From: Camillea tinctor
Lineage: Eukaryota; Ascomycota; Sordariomycetes; Xylariales; Xylariaceae
Direction: 5' to 3'
DNA: 64,000 nt
NCBI GenBank assembly: GCA_022578605.1
Contig: MU394093.1
Coordinates: 291,179 to 355,178, forward strand
Within the stretch, counting starts at the first letter, position 1. Every line of letters starts with the position of its first letter. Below the pieces are notes generated by a model. That model was not told the DNA's origin, made no database searches, and saw only the letters and a list, made by a program, of their open reading frames with translations. Of this stretch, positions 12,470-25,900 are shown one piece after another. The translations under genes and the position numbers were made by a program.

Positions 12470-14181
12470 GATGGAGGTTACTGGAGCCTAATGAACATGA
12501 ACCAACTGGCCTTAGTGCGATATACGAGACACGAAGGTCAACGGCGCAACATCTGATACCCCTACTGGCATTTCAAATGACATTAAGCATGGAGTGGAAT
12601 AGAGACTAACAGAAAAAAAGAAAAAAGAGGGAGGGGGCAGTAAGGTGTTGAAATGAAAGTGGATCCTATGGCATATGGTATTATGGCATGGCATGTTATA
12701 TGTGATAATGGACGGGGCATCATTGAGTTACGGCTTAACTGGCATCCGGCTTATATTTATTTATTTATTTTCTGTGTCCACGACTCTTTGCCCCTACAGG
12801 AGAAGGGACTTTTCATATGGCAGGATTTTTCAAGGTGTTGGGGGGAGGGGGGCTAAACAAGGAGGTTTGGATTCATGAAATCAAGAAAGAAACCAACACG
12901 GGAGAGAGAAAATTTGGTGAAAAGGGGTATTAATTAACCTACTTTGCTTTGCAACTTTTTCACCTTGAGAGATTCCCCCCAAGTGTTATTTGTTATATGC
13001 CTACTTTTTAGGTACTATTGTCTATTATATCATACTCCTAGTACTTACTATTGCTGGTGTTTTCTTTATTGTTCTTTTACCCTAGGTGCCCCCCTAATCA
13101 TACCTAGCTCCCCCCTTTCCCCTCTATGTATACCTACCTAGGTACCTAATCTAAATATCTATCCCGCCATAGTATACTTTACCTAGAAGAGAAGAGAAGT
13201 GAGATAAAGAGGTTTAGACATATCCGAAAATGTAGACTTCTTTGCTCCATTAACAAGCAAGCCTTGATCGACCCTTCCTCTTCTACTCAATTGATTTCCT
13301 TTTGGAGAGAAAGAAACTAAGGTCGTATGGTCTGAGCTGTCTACACTATTTCTCTCCTTTATGCTTCGTAGCTATTTCTTGTATTTATGTCCCTCCTTGA
13401 ATAGGTGTATGTTGTAGTGTGAAGGAGCTAGTGAAAGGGGTACCATGTCGGGGTACACGGTATCCTGGATCTCTTGTAAGAAGTCAATGGTAGAAATGAT
13501 AGTGAATGGTAATAATGAACGTACCAGTACATCTCGTTGTTGTCGTCATCCCCACCCCTATGAAAGTTGTTTGTTTGCAATCTTCCAGAAGCAGGCACAT
13601 CTTCAATAAGTTAATAAAACAGCTAGGGCAGATAGGCACTCAAGTAGGGAAGGTAAATAGATAGATAAAAGTGATTTTTCGTAACGTTTTCTTCCTGTCT
13701 TCGTTTGATAAGTCTATATTCACATTTCATCACCCCAGAAGGACCATAGACACAGAGATATTCCAAAGTAGTGGTTTCAGGGGGACCTACACCTCTACAT
13801 TTACCTTAATCTGTTTAGCTTGTGGTCTGAATACCAGCTAAATTGTATTTACAAGCCATACCCAAGATACCAGTATATTCCATCTCCAACTCCAATTGCT
13901 AGTCATAAAAAGACGCGCAACTGCTTGTAGGGAGGAGCAGAACAGGTATTTCGTAAATTCAACCTCAAGAGGCGAAGATGAAGAACCATATAATCTCTCC
14001 TATCTCTCACTTTTCTAGGTGGAGATTACTCTAAGAGACCAACAAAGAACACAAAGTGAGCACAATATAATATGTGTGCTTAATTTTCAAGTACCCATGT
14101 GGTTCCATCGCCTATCACTTCATACCTCGCGGGCCGCGTCCACATAGCAGTATACGCCTCAGTTACAAGCTACATGCGTCT
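12470..14181. other. Intergenic region between convergent genes
   Basis: This holds the 3' end of PRP24 and, on the other strand, the 3' end of the DEAH helicase. I see no gene. It contains an ACCTAGGT palindrome with flanking TACC repeats at about 13129-13146, an AT-rich patch and pyrimidine runs. Both neighbouring genes run towards it, so it should carry two terminators or polyadenylation regions and no promoter. Confidence 0.6.
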
Positions 14182-17100
14182 TTATGCTTTCACAAAGTCT
14201 TGACCAAATACTCTTTGCCATACATCAAGCCACTTTTCCTGTTGGGCGGTTGGAAGCTTGCCGGGCATTTTGAATGACCTTGTGAGAAGCTCGCGGAGTC
14301 TCGCACGCAGCACCTTGATCACGAGCATTGTTTTCCAGTCGGGCACACTAAAGCGTGCTCTATTACCGTCAAGGACCAAGACACCAGAGTACATCTATAT
14401 GAATAGTTATCAGTACATGTTCTGAGTGCTTGAGGCGCCGTCATAATCTATACGCATAGCAGGCCAGAAGATCACTTACATCGATTCGCACATCGCCGCA
14501 GAGCAGGGCGATAGCGAAATTCTCAACAGCCGTGGTTTCATGAGCGTTCAAGAATCTGGTAAATTGATTAGCATCAACGAGGATAAGCGTTTAAAACAAA
14601 TCGTCCTGAATCAACCTACTGTTTAGACTGCATAATGTGATAATACGATAGCCATCTCAATTCTGGGTTGCCCTTATTGACGCTCGACGGGTGCAAGCTA
14701 ATACTTTGGTTGTTCCCCACATTACGGAAGCCTTTATTTTCCCGCACAAGTAACTTTGGGTAGAAGCTCCATGCGATTACGGATGCACTGATAGTGTCAT
14801 TGTCACTATTAATATTGACTCGTTGGGGTAGATCGAAAAACTGGCGACGTCGGCTTGAGTAGCGGAGACGGTTCAGCGTACGCTTCTCGTCCTCAGTTAG
14901 TTGGAGGAAGCCAGAATCCACCAGAGAGACGATGAGTTGGCCTTTGAGATCCTCAATATTGGATAGAATCTGTGGCGACAAGAAATTCTTCTTGCAGTAT
15001 TGGAAGTCGTGATTGGAATTCTGGCACACCTTTTTCCAGCCCAGATAAGCATTATATACAGTCAAAAGATCCGAGTCAGCTCTTCTAAATGCTCTACGAG
15101 CCTGATCTGCTTGGGACCGCTGGCCGAAGGGTGCGGTGAACGGCGATTTCGACGATAGAATTGCCGCCACAGTGATGGCCATATCAAGGCACTTAAAGAT
15201 AGCTCCCTGTAGGACGAGCTTGCCAAGAAATACATCGAGCGGTAATCTGGCCAACTGATATCCGAGAGGGGTGAGATCTTCTGTGGAAGTCAGGGCCCTC
15301 ACGTCGACAAGGGCGTCAATTGCACGACGGATGTTCTTCGCCGATGGCGCATCGAGTGCCTCTCCGAGGGTTTCTTCGATACCACCAATCTTGCATATTT
15401 TGACGCGGATAGCTAGATCTTGTAAAGATAGACGTAGCATTTCCGGCGTCTGTTGGTCATTCATGAGGTTGTCATGACGACACTTCGTGAACATGTGGAA
15501 ACAGAGACCTTCTTGGACACGACCAGCTCTGCCACGTCGCTGCTTCGCGTTCGCTCTTGAAATGAACGTGTCTATGAGCCGGGAAAGCTGCCTTCGTTCG
15601 TCGAATCGCATCTCGCGGTGTTTGCCTGTGTCGATGACACACGTTACATCGGGAATAGTAATACCGGTCTCTGCAATGTTCGTGGCTAAGACAATTTTTC
15701 TGAATCCTTCTGGCGGTATAAGAAAGGCCCTCTCCTGGTCCTCAGTAGCTATTGTTGAATGCAACGGGAATACTTCCCAATCCCTCTGGAAGTATGGTTC
15801 TCCGAGCAAGAAATCATTGAGAATCCTGATCTCAGCAATACCCGGGAGAAATACCAGGATCGCCTTGCTGTAATTGGAGTATTGGGGGTCGGTTGCGATC
15901 CGCTGGATTAGTTGAACAATCAACTCGAACTCTATTTGATATTCATCAATTTGAGATAGGGTGTTCCTAGTCTTCGCCGAATATTGTCGTAGGTCTTTAC
16001 CAGCATTGCCTGTAGGTGTCAATTCACCCTCCATCTCAGTGGGATCGTCATCTAGATTTGTCATCTTCTCATGGCTCTGCTGGTCAATGGTATAGCCAGT
16101 AAGTTCAAGGGCATCCTCGAGATACTTGACTTGCACTGGAAAAGTACGGCCAGGAACATTCAAGACGGGGGCGCGTCCCAGATAATTTGAGAATCTTTCC
16201 GCGTCCACAGTAGCGGACATGAGAATGACCTTTAGATCCTTCCTACGTATAAGTAGTTTCTTGAGAACAATCAATAGGAAGTCGGAATCAATCGAGCGCT
16301 CATGTACTTCGTCGAGAACGAGATGAGTAATCTCGCGAAGTTCATTAGAACCTTCAAGCATTCTCATGACAATGCCTGTTGTAGCGTATACCAGGCGTGT
16401 CTCCTTCGAGGTATTGGATTCAAGACGGATGGAATATCCCACAAGGGATCTTGAGGTGCCTAAATCACCTCTTCCTTCACCTAATTCTTCACTAACCCGA
16501 CGAGCTAGTGATATGGCAGATATTCTGCGAGGCTCCGTGCAGTATATTTTGCAGGGCCGCCCTTGGGATAGTTGGTGTTCTAGGAGGAATGATGGCACCT
16601 GCGTGCTCTTGCCGCTTCACACACGAATTAGTCCGGTTTTTGTTTTGTACAATCTGCATATGGTAGGGTAACCTACCATCCGGTTTCACCACAAACAATG
16701 ACAACCTGTTCGCGCTCAACAGTATCGAGGACTTGCTCTCTAAAGTGCCACATTGGAAGCTGCATACGTGATTGCTATATTCCAGATCAATACGGGGGTT
16801 GTGCTGAGTGCAATATCACGGAATCCGAAACTTACCAGCATGGTGTTAAACCGTGGCGTGCTTGACTTTTCAGCCCAGATTCGCTGGTAATATTCTGGCC
16901 CAAATGGGTTATTCCCCCTTTCCCCGGACGAGTCATCAGCCATATCATTCTGGTTACGTTGCGCAGCACGCCCCTTGAAGGCTCCCTGGAGAAGAACCCC
17001 GTCTTCCAATTCTTGGTCCTGCTTCTGTCGTATTAGAGTTCGGAGATCTTTGATAGCTGATCTATCCACGGCATCCATTCGACTCTTCTTCTCCTCAGCA

Positions 17101-19015
17101 AGTTCAGCCCAGAATTCTCTCCACACAGAAGGTAGCCGTAGAAAAACCTTCTCTTCCTTAGTCGAGCTGAAAATAACAAATAAGGCTAAGGTGGCGATGA
17201 ATGCTTCAGACTGCTTCAAGTCTGGGGTAGCAATGGTAGTCATTTTGAAAACATATTGATAAGGGAAGATACTACTCTCGATAGATGCAATGTCAGGAGA
17301 AGGGATAGTATCTTGAGCCTTGGACCAATAAATGGACACCATATGACGATTCGAATAAGTGGTCTCGGATATGGGAGTATATATAACTTTTACTGACGAG
17401 TCCCTGGGAGCCAGAATCAGTAAAGTCGTCCCTCCAGTGGGATATTCAGTAGCCATGCACACCTTGATCGACACGTCTCTTCCAGGAGTCGCATGGGGGT
17501 CACACCAGACCATTTTCCGAAATCACGGATAATTATCTTGACCCCGTCTGCTCCATTGACAACGGTGGTAGTCTTACCCGTTGAGTCAGTTTCCTGGACA
17601 GGGAGGCTAGCAAAGAGATCAGAAAGAGCTAGGTCGTCATCTTCGTCACCTTGCTGCAAGATTTCAGCAGCAATGCGCTCAGCTTCCTTGGTTACGTCTT
17701 CGTCACCAATCTCGTCGTCCTGGGCAGGCTCGTCCTGCATCTTATCCTGTTCAGCTTGCCTTTTCTTAGCTGAAAATTCTTTCTCAAGCTCAATCCGGTT
17801 GACCCGCCATTTCTGCTCGGCAGAAAACTTATCAAAGAGCACATCCTGCTCTATGCGCTCGATCTTGGCCACCAGCTTTGCTTCTTCTAATGGTTCCACG
17901 GGGGAATCCTGGGTGGATTCCTTGACACCATTGAAACCAGGTTTCTTTCCCGACCTAGGTCTGTTGATTTCTTGATTGGGTCTCTGAATCCAGAACAGTT
18001 TCGCTTTCGTCTCTAGGTAGGCTGGTATCAAGTTGTCTGGCTCAATATCCTCGTCGCAAAGAACAGAAACTTTCTTCGGAGACCCTGTACGGGAAGCTTT
18101 CGCATTGACTAAGCCGGATTTTATACCCCCAAGTTTCTGACCACCGTTGGCTTCTGGACGGGGTGTATTTGCTCCCGAAGGCAGGGGACTTTCTATAGGT
18201 GTTTCTATTCACGGGCGTCAGGGACTAAAATACTAGGACACGAGAGAAACAAAACGGAACCGCTTACCTATTTGGGGCTTCACAACTCTAGCCTTGTAAT
18301 CATAGTCATGAAGTTCATCTCTGGTGCATTCCCGTGCCAACCAATCTAAAGCTTCATCCAAACCCCATATGCTGTCTTTGGTGGTACTGCTTATGCTAGG
18401 CGCTATCTCGAGCACGTGGCGCACAACGGCGTTGGTCTTGTCGGAAGGGAACGAAGCAGCTGTCAAGGTTTGCTGCAAAGTCCATAATCTCATAGTCAGG
18501 TCCTCTTCAGTCGGCATCTTACCAGAAGTCGAAGCATCGGAGGCGAGCGAGGAGTTGGCGAACCGGCTTTCAGCCTGGATCAAATCTAGAATATGGTCCA
18601 TAAGTTCCTGGGGCAGCCACTTTCGAGTATTCAATGTTTCGGCCTGCCCACGGAGCAGTCGTCGATCGGTCTCGAGTCGGGACTTTTGGCGCAGAGCATC
18701 TCGCTTGACTTTGGAGGCATGCTTCTCGACAAGGAGTTGAAGTTCAGACTCCTCGAGCTGTCTTTCAAATTCCTCCGGGCTCAGCTCCTCTTTCTTGACC
18801 TGATCTTGGGAGTGAGCAGCGGCGGGCGGGGGGGCATTCGGGTCTCGAGATGATGACGGCGGAGGCACGCCAGAGCTCGATTTAGGTCCCTCTGGAGCTT
18901 TGGGGGAGGACACTGGGTCGGCGTTCTCGACTCTGGGTTTGGAGGCAACAGAGGTAGTAGCAAACCCGCGAGCCAGCTTAGCCGACTTGGTCTTCTTTTT
19001 TTTCGCGCCCGCCAT
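14182..19015 (-). CDS. DEAH-box RNA helicase, DHX29/YLR419W type
   Basis: Seven exons by my reading: 18268-19015, 17463-18204, 16836-17403, 16677-16774, 14620-16614, 14480-14555 and 14182-14394. Introns are 59-85 bp, all GT..AG, and the joined frame closes at 1479 aa. The N terminus is Lys-rich (MAGAKKKKTKSAK). A charged coiled-coil-like stretch lies at about 330-400. The pre-helicase region ends in GPEYYQRIWAEKSSTPRF. Walker A GETGCGKST (715-723) is split by an intron inside the Cys codon. DEVH is at 820-823, the SAT motif at 852-854 and QRRGRAGR at 1077-1084. Winged-helix/HA2 and OB-fold C-terminal regions follow. Relatives act in translation initiation on structured mRNAs (DHX29) or are poorly characterised (YLR419W, DHX57). 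Which of these it matches functionally is inference. It is divergent from GCN1 across 925 bp. Confidence 0.9.
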
Positions 19016-19940
19016 AGTGCTGAATCAGCCGGCGTGGGAAGAGGGAGAGGGAGAGGGAGCGGGAGAAGGAAAGTGGAAAGGTAAAAGGGGTAAAAGAAAT
19101 TCAAAGTTGACAACAATCATGCAAAGGGAAAAAGAAAGAAAAAGATCCTGAAAACGTAGGTGATATGGGTTTGGGTATGTGTCCCCTCAAGAGCAAAGAG
19201 AGAAGAGGAAGAGGAAGAGGAAGCAGAGGAAGCAGAGGAAGGGAAGAAGGAGATAAGCTAGTAGAGTAGTAGGTACGTAGAATATAAGGTTATGTATCGC
19301 TATAGGTACATGCTATGTAGGTAAAAGGTAAAAAGTATTAAAAAAAAAGTTAAAAGATGGACACTAAACACTAAGCAATGTGAGACGTGAAGAACCCCTG
19401 TAAGATGTAGGTTAAGTACCTAGCCTAGGTAGGTAGATATTGGAGGGGCACAAATAGATGCCCATGACTTACACTAGGTACCTAATAATGAGGGGCACAT
19501 TGTTACGGACCTCATTACACTAGGGCGGGAAATAAAATTACAGACCGCCTTCCATTTCTAGTAAGACCCAAAGACCCAATGAAACTCCCCCACTGCCAAT
19601 GGTTACCTAATGTCTGCAGGAGGTTAACTTAGATGTACATACATAGTGTGTATAACATAAACCCCCCCCCCTCCCCTTCCCATTCCCCTCCCCCCACCAA
19701 AAGGAGAAAAAAAAAAGTAGACGGCGAATTGCTCATGCCGAGCCCTCAAATGTGTCCGATGTGAATACCTTCTTCTACCTACCTACCTACCTACCTAACC
19801 TTACCTAACCTTACCTACTTTCCTGTTTATCCCCAACCCCACCAACCAACCTTGAATTCCTGGGATTATCTCTTGCAAGGGACTTCTTTTTCTTTTTTTC
19901 TCCTCTATCATGTCCCTAGACCTACCATCCGACCACCAAA
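19016..19940. promoter_or_regulatory. Divergent promoter region, helicase and GCN1
   Basis: The 925 bases separate the start codons of the DEAH helicase (-) and GCN1 (+), so both promoters must lie here. It holds a purine-rich GGAAGAGGAA array (about 19206-19250), TACC/GGTA palindromic words (19410-19440), a C-run (about 19663-19672) and a tandem ACCT tract (19775-19818). No TATA box close to either start stands out. A shared, TATA-less bidirectional promoter is my inference. Confidence 0.5.
19775..19818. repeat. Tandem ACCT / ACCTAACCTT repeat
   Basis: About five ACCT units followed by two copies of an AACCTTACCT-like decamer, ending about 125 bases upstream of the GCN1 start codon. It belongs to the same word family as the dispersed TACC/GGTA repeats of the window. 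Confidence 0.75.
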
Positions 19941-22900
19941 ATGACTGAAGCTGGGACGGCTGCAAACGGGACCTCCCAGACGGGCCTGGATTACACTTCA
20001 ACTAGAGCTGCTCTCTTCTCTTCCTCCACTAATACCCGGATAGCCCACCTGAGTCTCCTTGATGAGAGACTCGAGCATAAATGTAAGTCCTAAGATACGG
20101 GTAATTACAACTAACCTGCAAATCTTGATATTGCGGCTTGCTAATATGTATATCTACGTGTCTTGTGCGTGCGCGCATGTGTATATAGCTATCGACCAAG
20201 CCTCTATTCCAGCTCTGCTACAGCTGCTGTTTGATACACACAGTTTCTACGTTGATCGACCTTCCAGAAAAGGTGTCCAGGCCTGTCTTGCATCCGCCAT
20301 TGCTACTACAACTGATGCCAAAACCCTCGCTCCCTTCGTAGCTACTTTACGACAGGAGTCACAAAAGCTCGGGATCGCCTCTAGTAGTGCCTTTGTCTTG
20401 GTCGAGTGGTGTTCCGTTATATCGAAGGCCCTAGCCGACAATGCATTGTGGGATCAGTTAGGTCCCGACGTCGTCGCTGCCAACACCTCCGCTCTTGAGA
20501 AATGTCTTCAACCTACAGCTAAACCCGGTGTCGCCCATTCCGCCTTGGTAGTCACCCGTCGTGCGCTGCGCGCTGCTTTCTGGTATAAGAGCTTTAGGGA
20601 AAAGACCATCAGGGATGTAGTGCAGGCCCTGACTGCCAAAGGTTCCCAGCCCACGGCAAAGAATGCTGTCATGCTCGGTGTCGTTGCTGGAGTATGTTCC
20701 CGTCACGATGAGGCCAAGGGTGTTTTAACCACACTCAAGCCGCAATTCTTCACTTTCTTTACTAGGGAGCTAGTCGGATCGCGGACGGCAATCCCCCCTC
20801 ATATCGCATCCGGTCTTCGTGATTTCTTCTCCGAATTTGTTACTCTAGAGGACTTGGAGAGGGATGTCATACCGCCAGTTGAAAAGGGGCTTTTGCGAGC
20901 CCCTGAGGTAGTTTTGGATCTGGTAACCTCGTTACTTCATCTCCTTCCCAGAAGTCTAGACATCTCTGAAATTCTATGGGGCCACCTCCTTAAACCTTTT
21001 CTCTCTAACGTCAAGTCCAGCAATCCTAGTATACGTGAAGGTGTGTTGGCTGCCTTTAGGGAAGCCGCTGCTTCCAGTCATGATCCTAATATACTTGATA
21101 CTGTTGCCGATGAGGTTCTGAACCCGCTCAAGTCGGGGAAGTTAGCCTCTCCCGATCAGCGTATTTTACATTGTCAGATGCTGGAAGCTCTTTCTATGTC
21201 TAACCCAATAGCTACCAAGATAGCCACAGGTCTGACGCCGATTGCCTCAAAAGAAGGCAACGAGGGCGCACTTGGTTCTGAAGTATCTATCATTAGCCAA
21301 GCTGCTATCTTTCTTCTCAAGGATGGCGTAGACCTACCAAGACCCTTAATAGACGCCTTCGTCAAGGGACTGAAAGACAAAAAGATTCCTTCGCGTCGGC
21401 TATGGGTACTGTGGGCTGGAGAAATACTACTTCCATTTACTGAAAATTCGCAACCGGTTCCAGAAAATGTCGTAAAGTTTTACGAGGCAATCGTGGTACC
21501 CATGTCCGAAACTTGGGCCGAAATTATTAAGAACCCTTCAACTGCAGCTCAGAGTGGGCTGATCGCAGGCGCATACGTCTTTGCCACCTTGGCTCTCCAG
21601 GCATGGGCCGAAGTTGATAGTTCTGCTATCAAATCAGCACTGAAGAAGGTGGCTGTTTCTAAGGAATACCTTTCAGCGGATCCGAAACCTTCATTTCTTC
21701 TCAATCATCGAATCTATAGTCGATTAGGAACCGAGGATGACCTGAGATGGTTTCTTCGAAGTCTTGTGGCGATATCGACGGATGTTCCTAAAGCACCCAC
21801 TTCTGTCCAGATAACCTGGTCCCAGGCGTTCATCTACATTGTGTCTTCTACCGTGACCTCTCCCAAGGTTCGCAAGGAGGCTCAGGAAACAATGTCAAGG
21901 CTCTATGTGCATAGCCCTCAGTTTATATCTTCCGTCATGACTGACGGGCTCTGGAGATGGATCGAATCCGCAGACAGCGCTGACAAGGACAGCGTTGCCG
22001 CGAGTGTCAAGTTTGACACTAGCAATCTCCATCTCGTTTTGCGAGCTATCTGCTTGAGCGTTGAAGATTTCAACAAGCACCACACCCAGAGGAACGAAAA
22101 TGTGTTAGAGGCACAGATGTGTTCACTACTTGTAATCGCTCGTAATGATTTGATACCTAGAGTTAGCTGGATAGAACTTTGTCTCAAAGTTAGGCTCGAT
22201 CCAGGCACTCTTACCCAAAAATTCGGAGACGACCTAATTCAGCAGGTAATATCAAAGACAGACTTCAACCAGAAGGTAAGAACCCAAGAAAGTTATGCCT
22301 ACAAGCTCAAGAGTTTAATGATAATATAGTCAAACAAGATAAAAACTGCTGCCTGTAATGCGGCTGCTGACCTAGCATTTGTGGCTCCGGAGACTATGAC
22401 ACCAAAGATCATCGACCTCATCCGGTCCGATCTTGCAACTGCAGAGGTCAAGGAAATCGGGCCTGTGGAGGCAGCAATCTTCCGAACTCCGGAGGGGACT
22501 GCATTCGTTGATGTACTTGCCAAGAAATCTCAGACCGTCCCGAACAAGAATACCAAGGATTACGATACCTTGAAATGGGAAGAGGAAGTTAGAAGCCAAT
22601 TGGCACAGAAGAAAGGTCTTCAGAAAAAGCTCACAGCCGATGAGCAGGCCAAGGTAAATGCTCAGTTGAAGAAAGAATCAGAGATACGACAGTCGATCCG
22701 GCAAGTAGAAGCACGACTTATACGTGGCATTGGTATTATCAGGAGTCTTGCCAGTGGCCTTCCAACAGAAGAGAATTTTTGGATTGGTCCATCAATCACT
22801 GCTCTCCTGGAAGTCATGGAAGCCGGAGCCTGCCTTATTACGGGCGATGCGGCTCCATTAGTCTACTTGGCATGTTCCAGTAAAGTAGCTGCTAGACTTG

Positions 22901-25900
22901 GGGGCATTCGACCCTTCATTGGGGTAGCGACGCTTCGCGCTCTTGGAATCACATCGCTCCCGGGTAACATGATAGAGGAACCCTTGGAAGAGCTCGTGAC
23001 TAGGGTTCTATACCGCCTTCATTTTGCTGGGGAACAAAGGCCTTTTGATGCTGTATCAGTGATATATATGCTCTCGTTGGTATTCGTCATACTGCGCAAG
23101 GGTGGCATCGGAACCACTGCGGATGAGAAGGACGCGCAACTTGTCTTGGCCATGGAGTTTTTGACCTTCCATACCCACGTCTACGCGGATGAGAATATTC
23201 CCCGCGCCGAGCTGCTCTCGACCCTGATCTCGTCAATGCAATGGTATAATCAGCATTACAAGATAATCAAAGACTGCTTTTCAGACTCTGTCCGTTGTAT
23301 TGCCCCTAACATCAGCGTTTCAGAGATGGCTGTACTTACGAAGGGTGCTATCGTACCTCAGTCCTCAGTTCGAGAAACAGTACTACAGTCAATTAGCGCC
23401 GAGGTTGACATGAGCGAGCTGGATTTCTCAGAGGAAATCTGGATCGCTTGTCATGATGACATTGAGAAAAACGTTGAGCTTGGACGCGATATTTGGGAGG
23501 AAAGTGGCTTCACAATCTCCAAAGACGTACCTGTTAGGATGATCCCTTATCTTGAGAGTAAAGACGCCCAGCTTAGGAGGGCCACTGCACGATCCCTATC
23601 CGAAGCATGCAAAAGCCACATGTCGACCGTTGAGGAAGTATTTCGAAGACTACGTTCCTTATACGCAGAATTTGCAAAGCCTCGTTTGCCCCAGTTAGAT
23701 GAGTATGGGATGCCCAGAAAGACCGACTTATCCGATCCCTGGGAAGCAAGACATGGAATTGCGAGTGCCTTCAAAGAGCTCGCTATCCATTTACAAAAAT
23801 CAGAAATCGACGAATATTTCAATTTCCTCATCGAATGCGGTCCTCTGGGTGATCAAAATGTCATGGTACGTGGTGAGATGCTGGAAGCTGGAATCGTGGC
23901 TATCAACCTACATGGGAAAGCAGTCGTGGATAAACTCATGAAGACATTCGAACGTACACTAGCAACAACTGGCCAAGGATCGGATGTTACTGATCGAGTC
24001 AATGAGGCGGTCATCATCATGTATGGTGCCCTAGCCAGACACTTGAAGCCTGGGGACACGAAGATTCCAGTAGTTTTAGAAAGACTACTTGCTACTCTAA
24101 ACACCCCGTCAGAAACGGTTCAATATGCAGTCGCGGAGTGCCTACCACCTCTAGTACGAACCAGTGGCGACAAGTCATCTAAATATTTCGATCAAATGCT
24201 AGATATACTCCTAACCTCGAAGAACTATGCTGCGAAGCGCGGTGCTGCCTACGGCCTTGGGGGCCTGATCTTGGGAAGAGGAATCTCGGTATTGAGAGAG
24301 TACCGCATACTCGTAAACCTCAAGAGTGCCACGGAAAACAGAAAGGAGCCCCAGCAACGAGAAGGGGCTTTCCTCGCATTCGAACTCTTAGCCACAATAC
24401 TTGGTCGTCTGTTTGAGCCGTACGTTATCCAAATCGTACCTCAGCTGTTAACCGGCTTTGGCGACAGCAGCGCGGATGTTCGGGATGCTTGCTTAGCAGC
24501 GGCAAAAGCATGCTTCGCGAAGTTGAGTTCGTACGGCGTGAAGCAAATCTTGCCAACTCTTCTCAACGGTCTCGACGACGATCAATGGCGCAGTAAACGA
24601 GGCGCTTGTGATCTTTTAGGCGCCATGGCGTACCTTGATCCTCAACAACTTGCACAAAGCTTACCCGATATCATACCACCACTCACGGGAGTCTTGAACG
24701 ACAGTCACAAGGAAGTGCGAGCTGCGGCCAACAAGAGTTTGAAGCGCTTCGGTGAAGTGATTGAAAACCCCGAGGTCAAGGGTCTGGTTGATATTCTGCT
24801 CAAGGCTCTCAGTGACCCGACGAAATACACAGACGACGCTCTGGACTCTCTTATCAAGGTCCAGTTTGTCCATTACCTTGACGCACCTTCACTAGCTCTT
24901 GTGACCCGGATCCTGCAGCGAGGCCTAGGCGACCGTTCTAATACTAAGCGCAAAGCATCTCAAGTTATTGGAAGCCTTGCGCATCTTACAGAGCGAAAAG
25001 ACCTAATTGGTCATCTGCCCGTCCTTGTCTCCGGTCTGAAACTCGCATCGGTCGACCCTGTTCAGACAACCCGTGCAACGGCTTCACGCGCACTAGGATC
25101 GCTTGTTGAGAAACTTGGGGAAGACGCACTTCCAGACCTCATTCCTGGCCTCATGCAAACGCTCAAGTCGGATACAGGCGCTGGAGATCGCCTTGGCTCT
25201 GCCCAAGCTCTCAGCGAAGTTTTGGCTGGTCTGGGCACAACAAGATTGGAGGAAACACTACCGACCATTCTCCAAAACGTGAAATCCTCGAAACCCGCGG
25301 TCAGAGAGGGTTTTATGTCCCTCTTCATTTTCTTACCGGTGTGCTTTGGCAACAGTTTCGCAAACTATCTTGGAAAAATTATCCCTCCTATTCTGGCCGG
25401 CCTTGCAGACGATATTGATTCGATTCGCGAGACTGCCCTGCGGGCCGGTCGGCTCTTGGTAAAGAACTTTGCTACTCGAGCTATTGATTTGCTGCTCCCG
25501 GAACTAGAACGTGGTCTAGCCGACGATAGTTATAGAATTCGTCTAAGCTCCGTCGAACTCGTGGGCGACCTTCTTTTCAACCTCACCGGCATTAGCAAGA
25601 CTGCAGATGCCGAAGACGAAGAAGAAAACGCCAAAGACGAAGAGGGCGCCAAAGAAGCCGGTGCCTCACTCCGTGAAATCCTTGGGGAGGAGAAACGCAA
25701 CAAGATCCTTTCTGCCTTATACATTTGCCGTAGCGACACGGCAAATGTTGTTCACGTAGCCGCTGACAAGGTATGGAAGGCTTTAGTTGCAACTCCAAGG
25801 ACTCTTAAGGAGCTCGCTCCTACTCTTACCCAACTCATTATCCGTCGGTTAGGAAGCTCCAACCAGGAGCACCAGCTGATTGCTAGCAAGGCCCTGGGTG

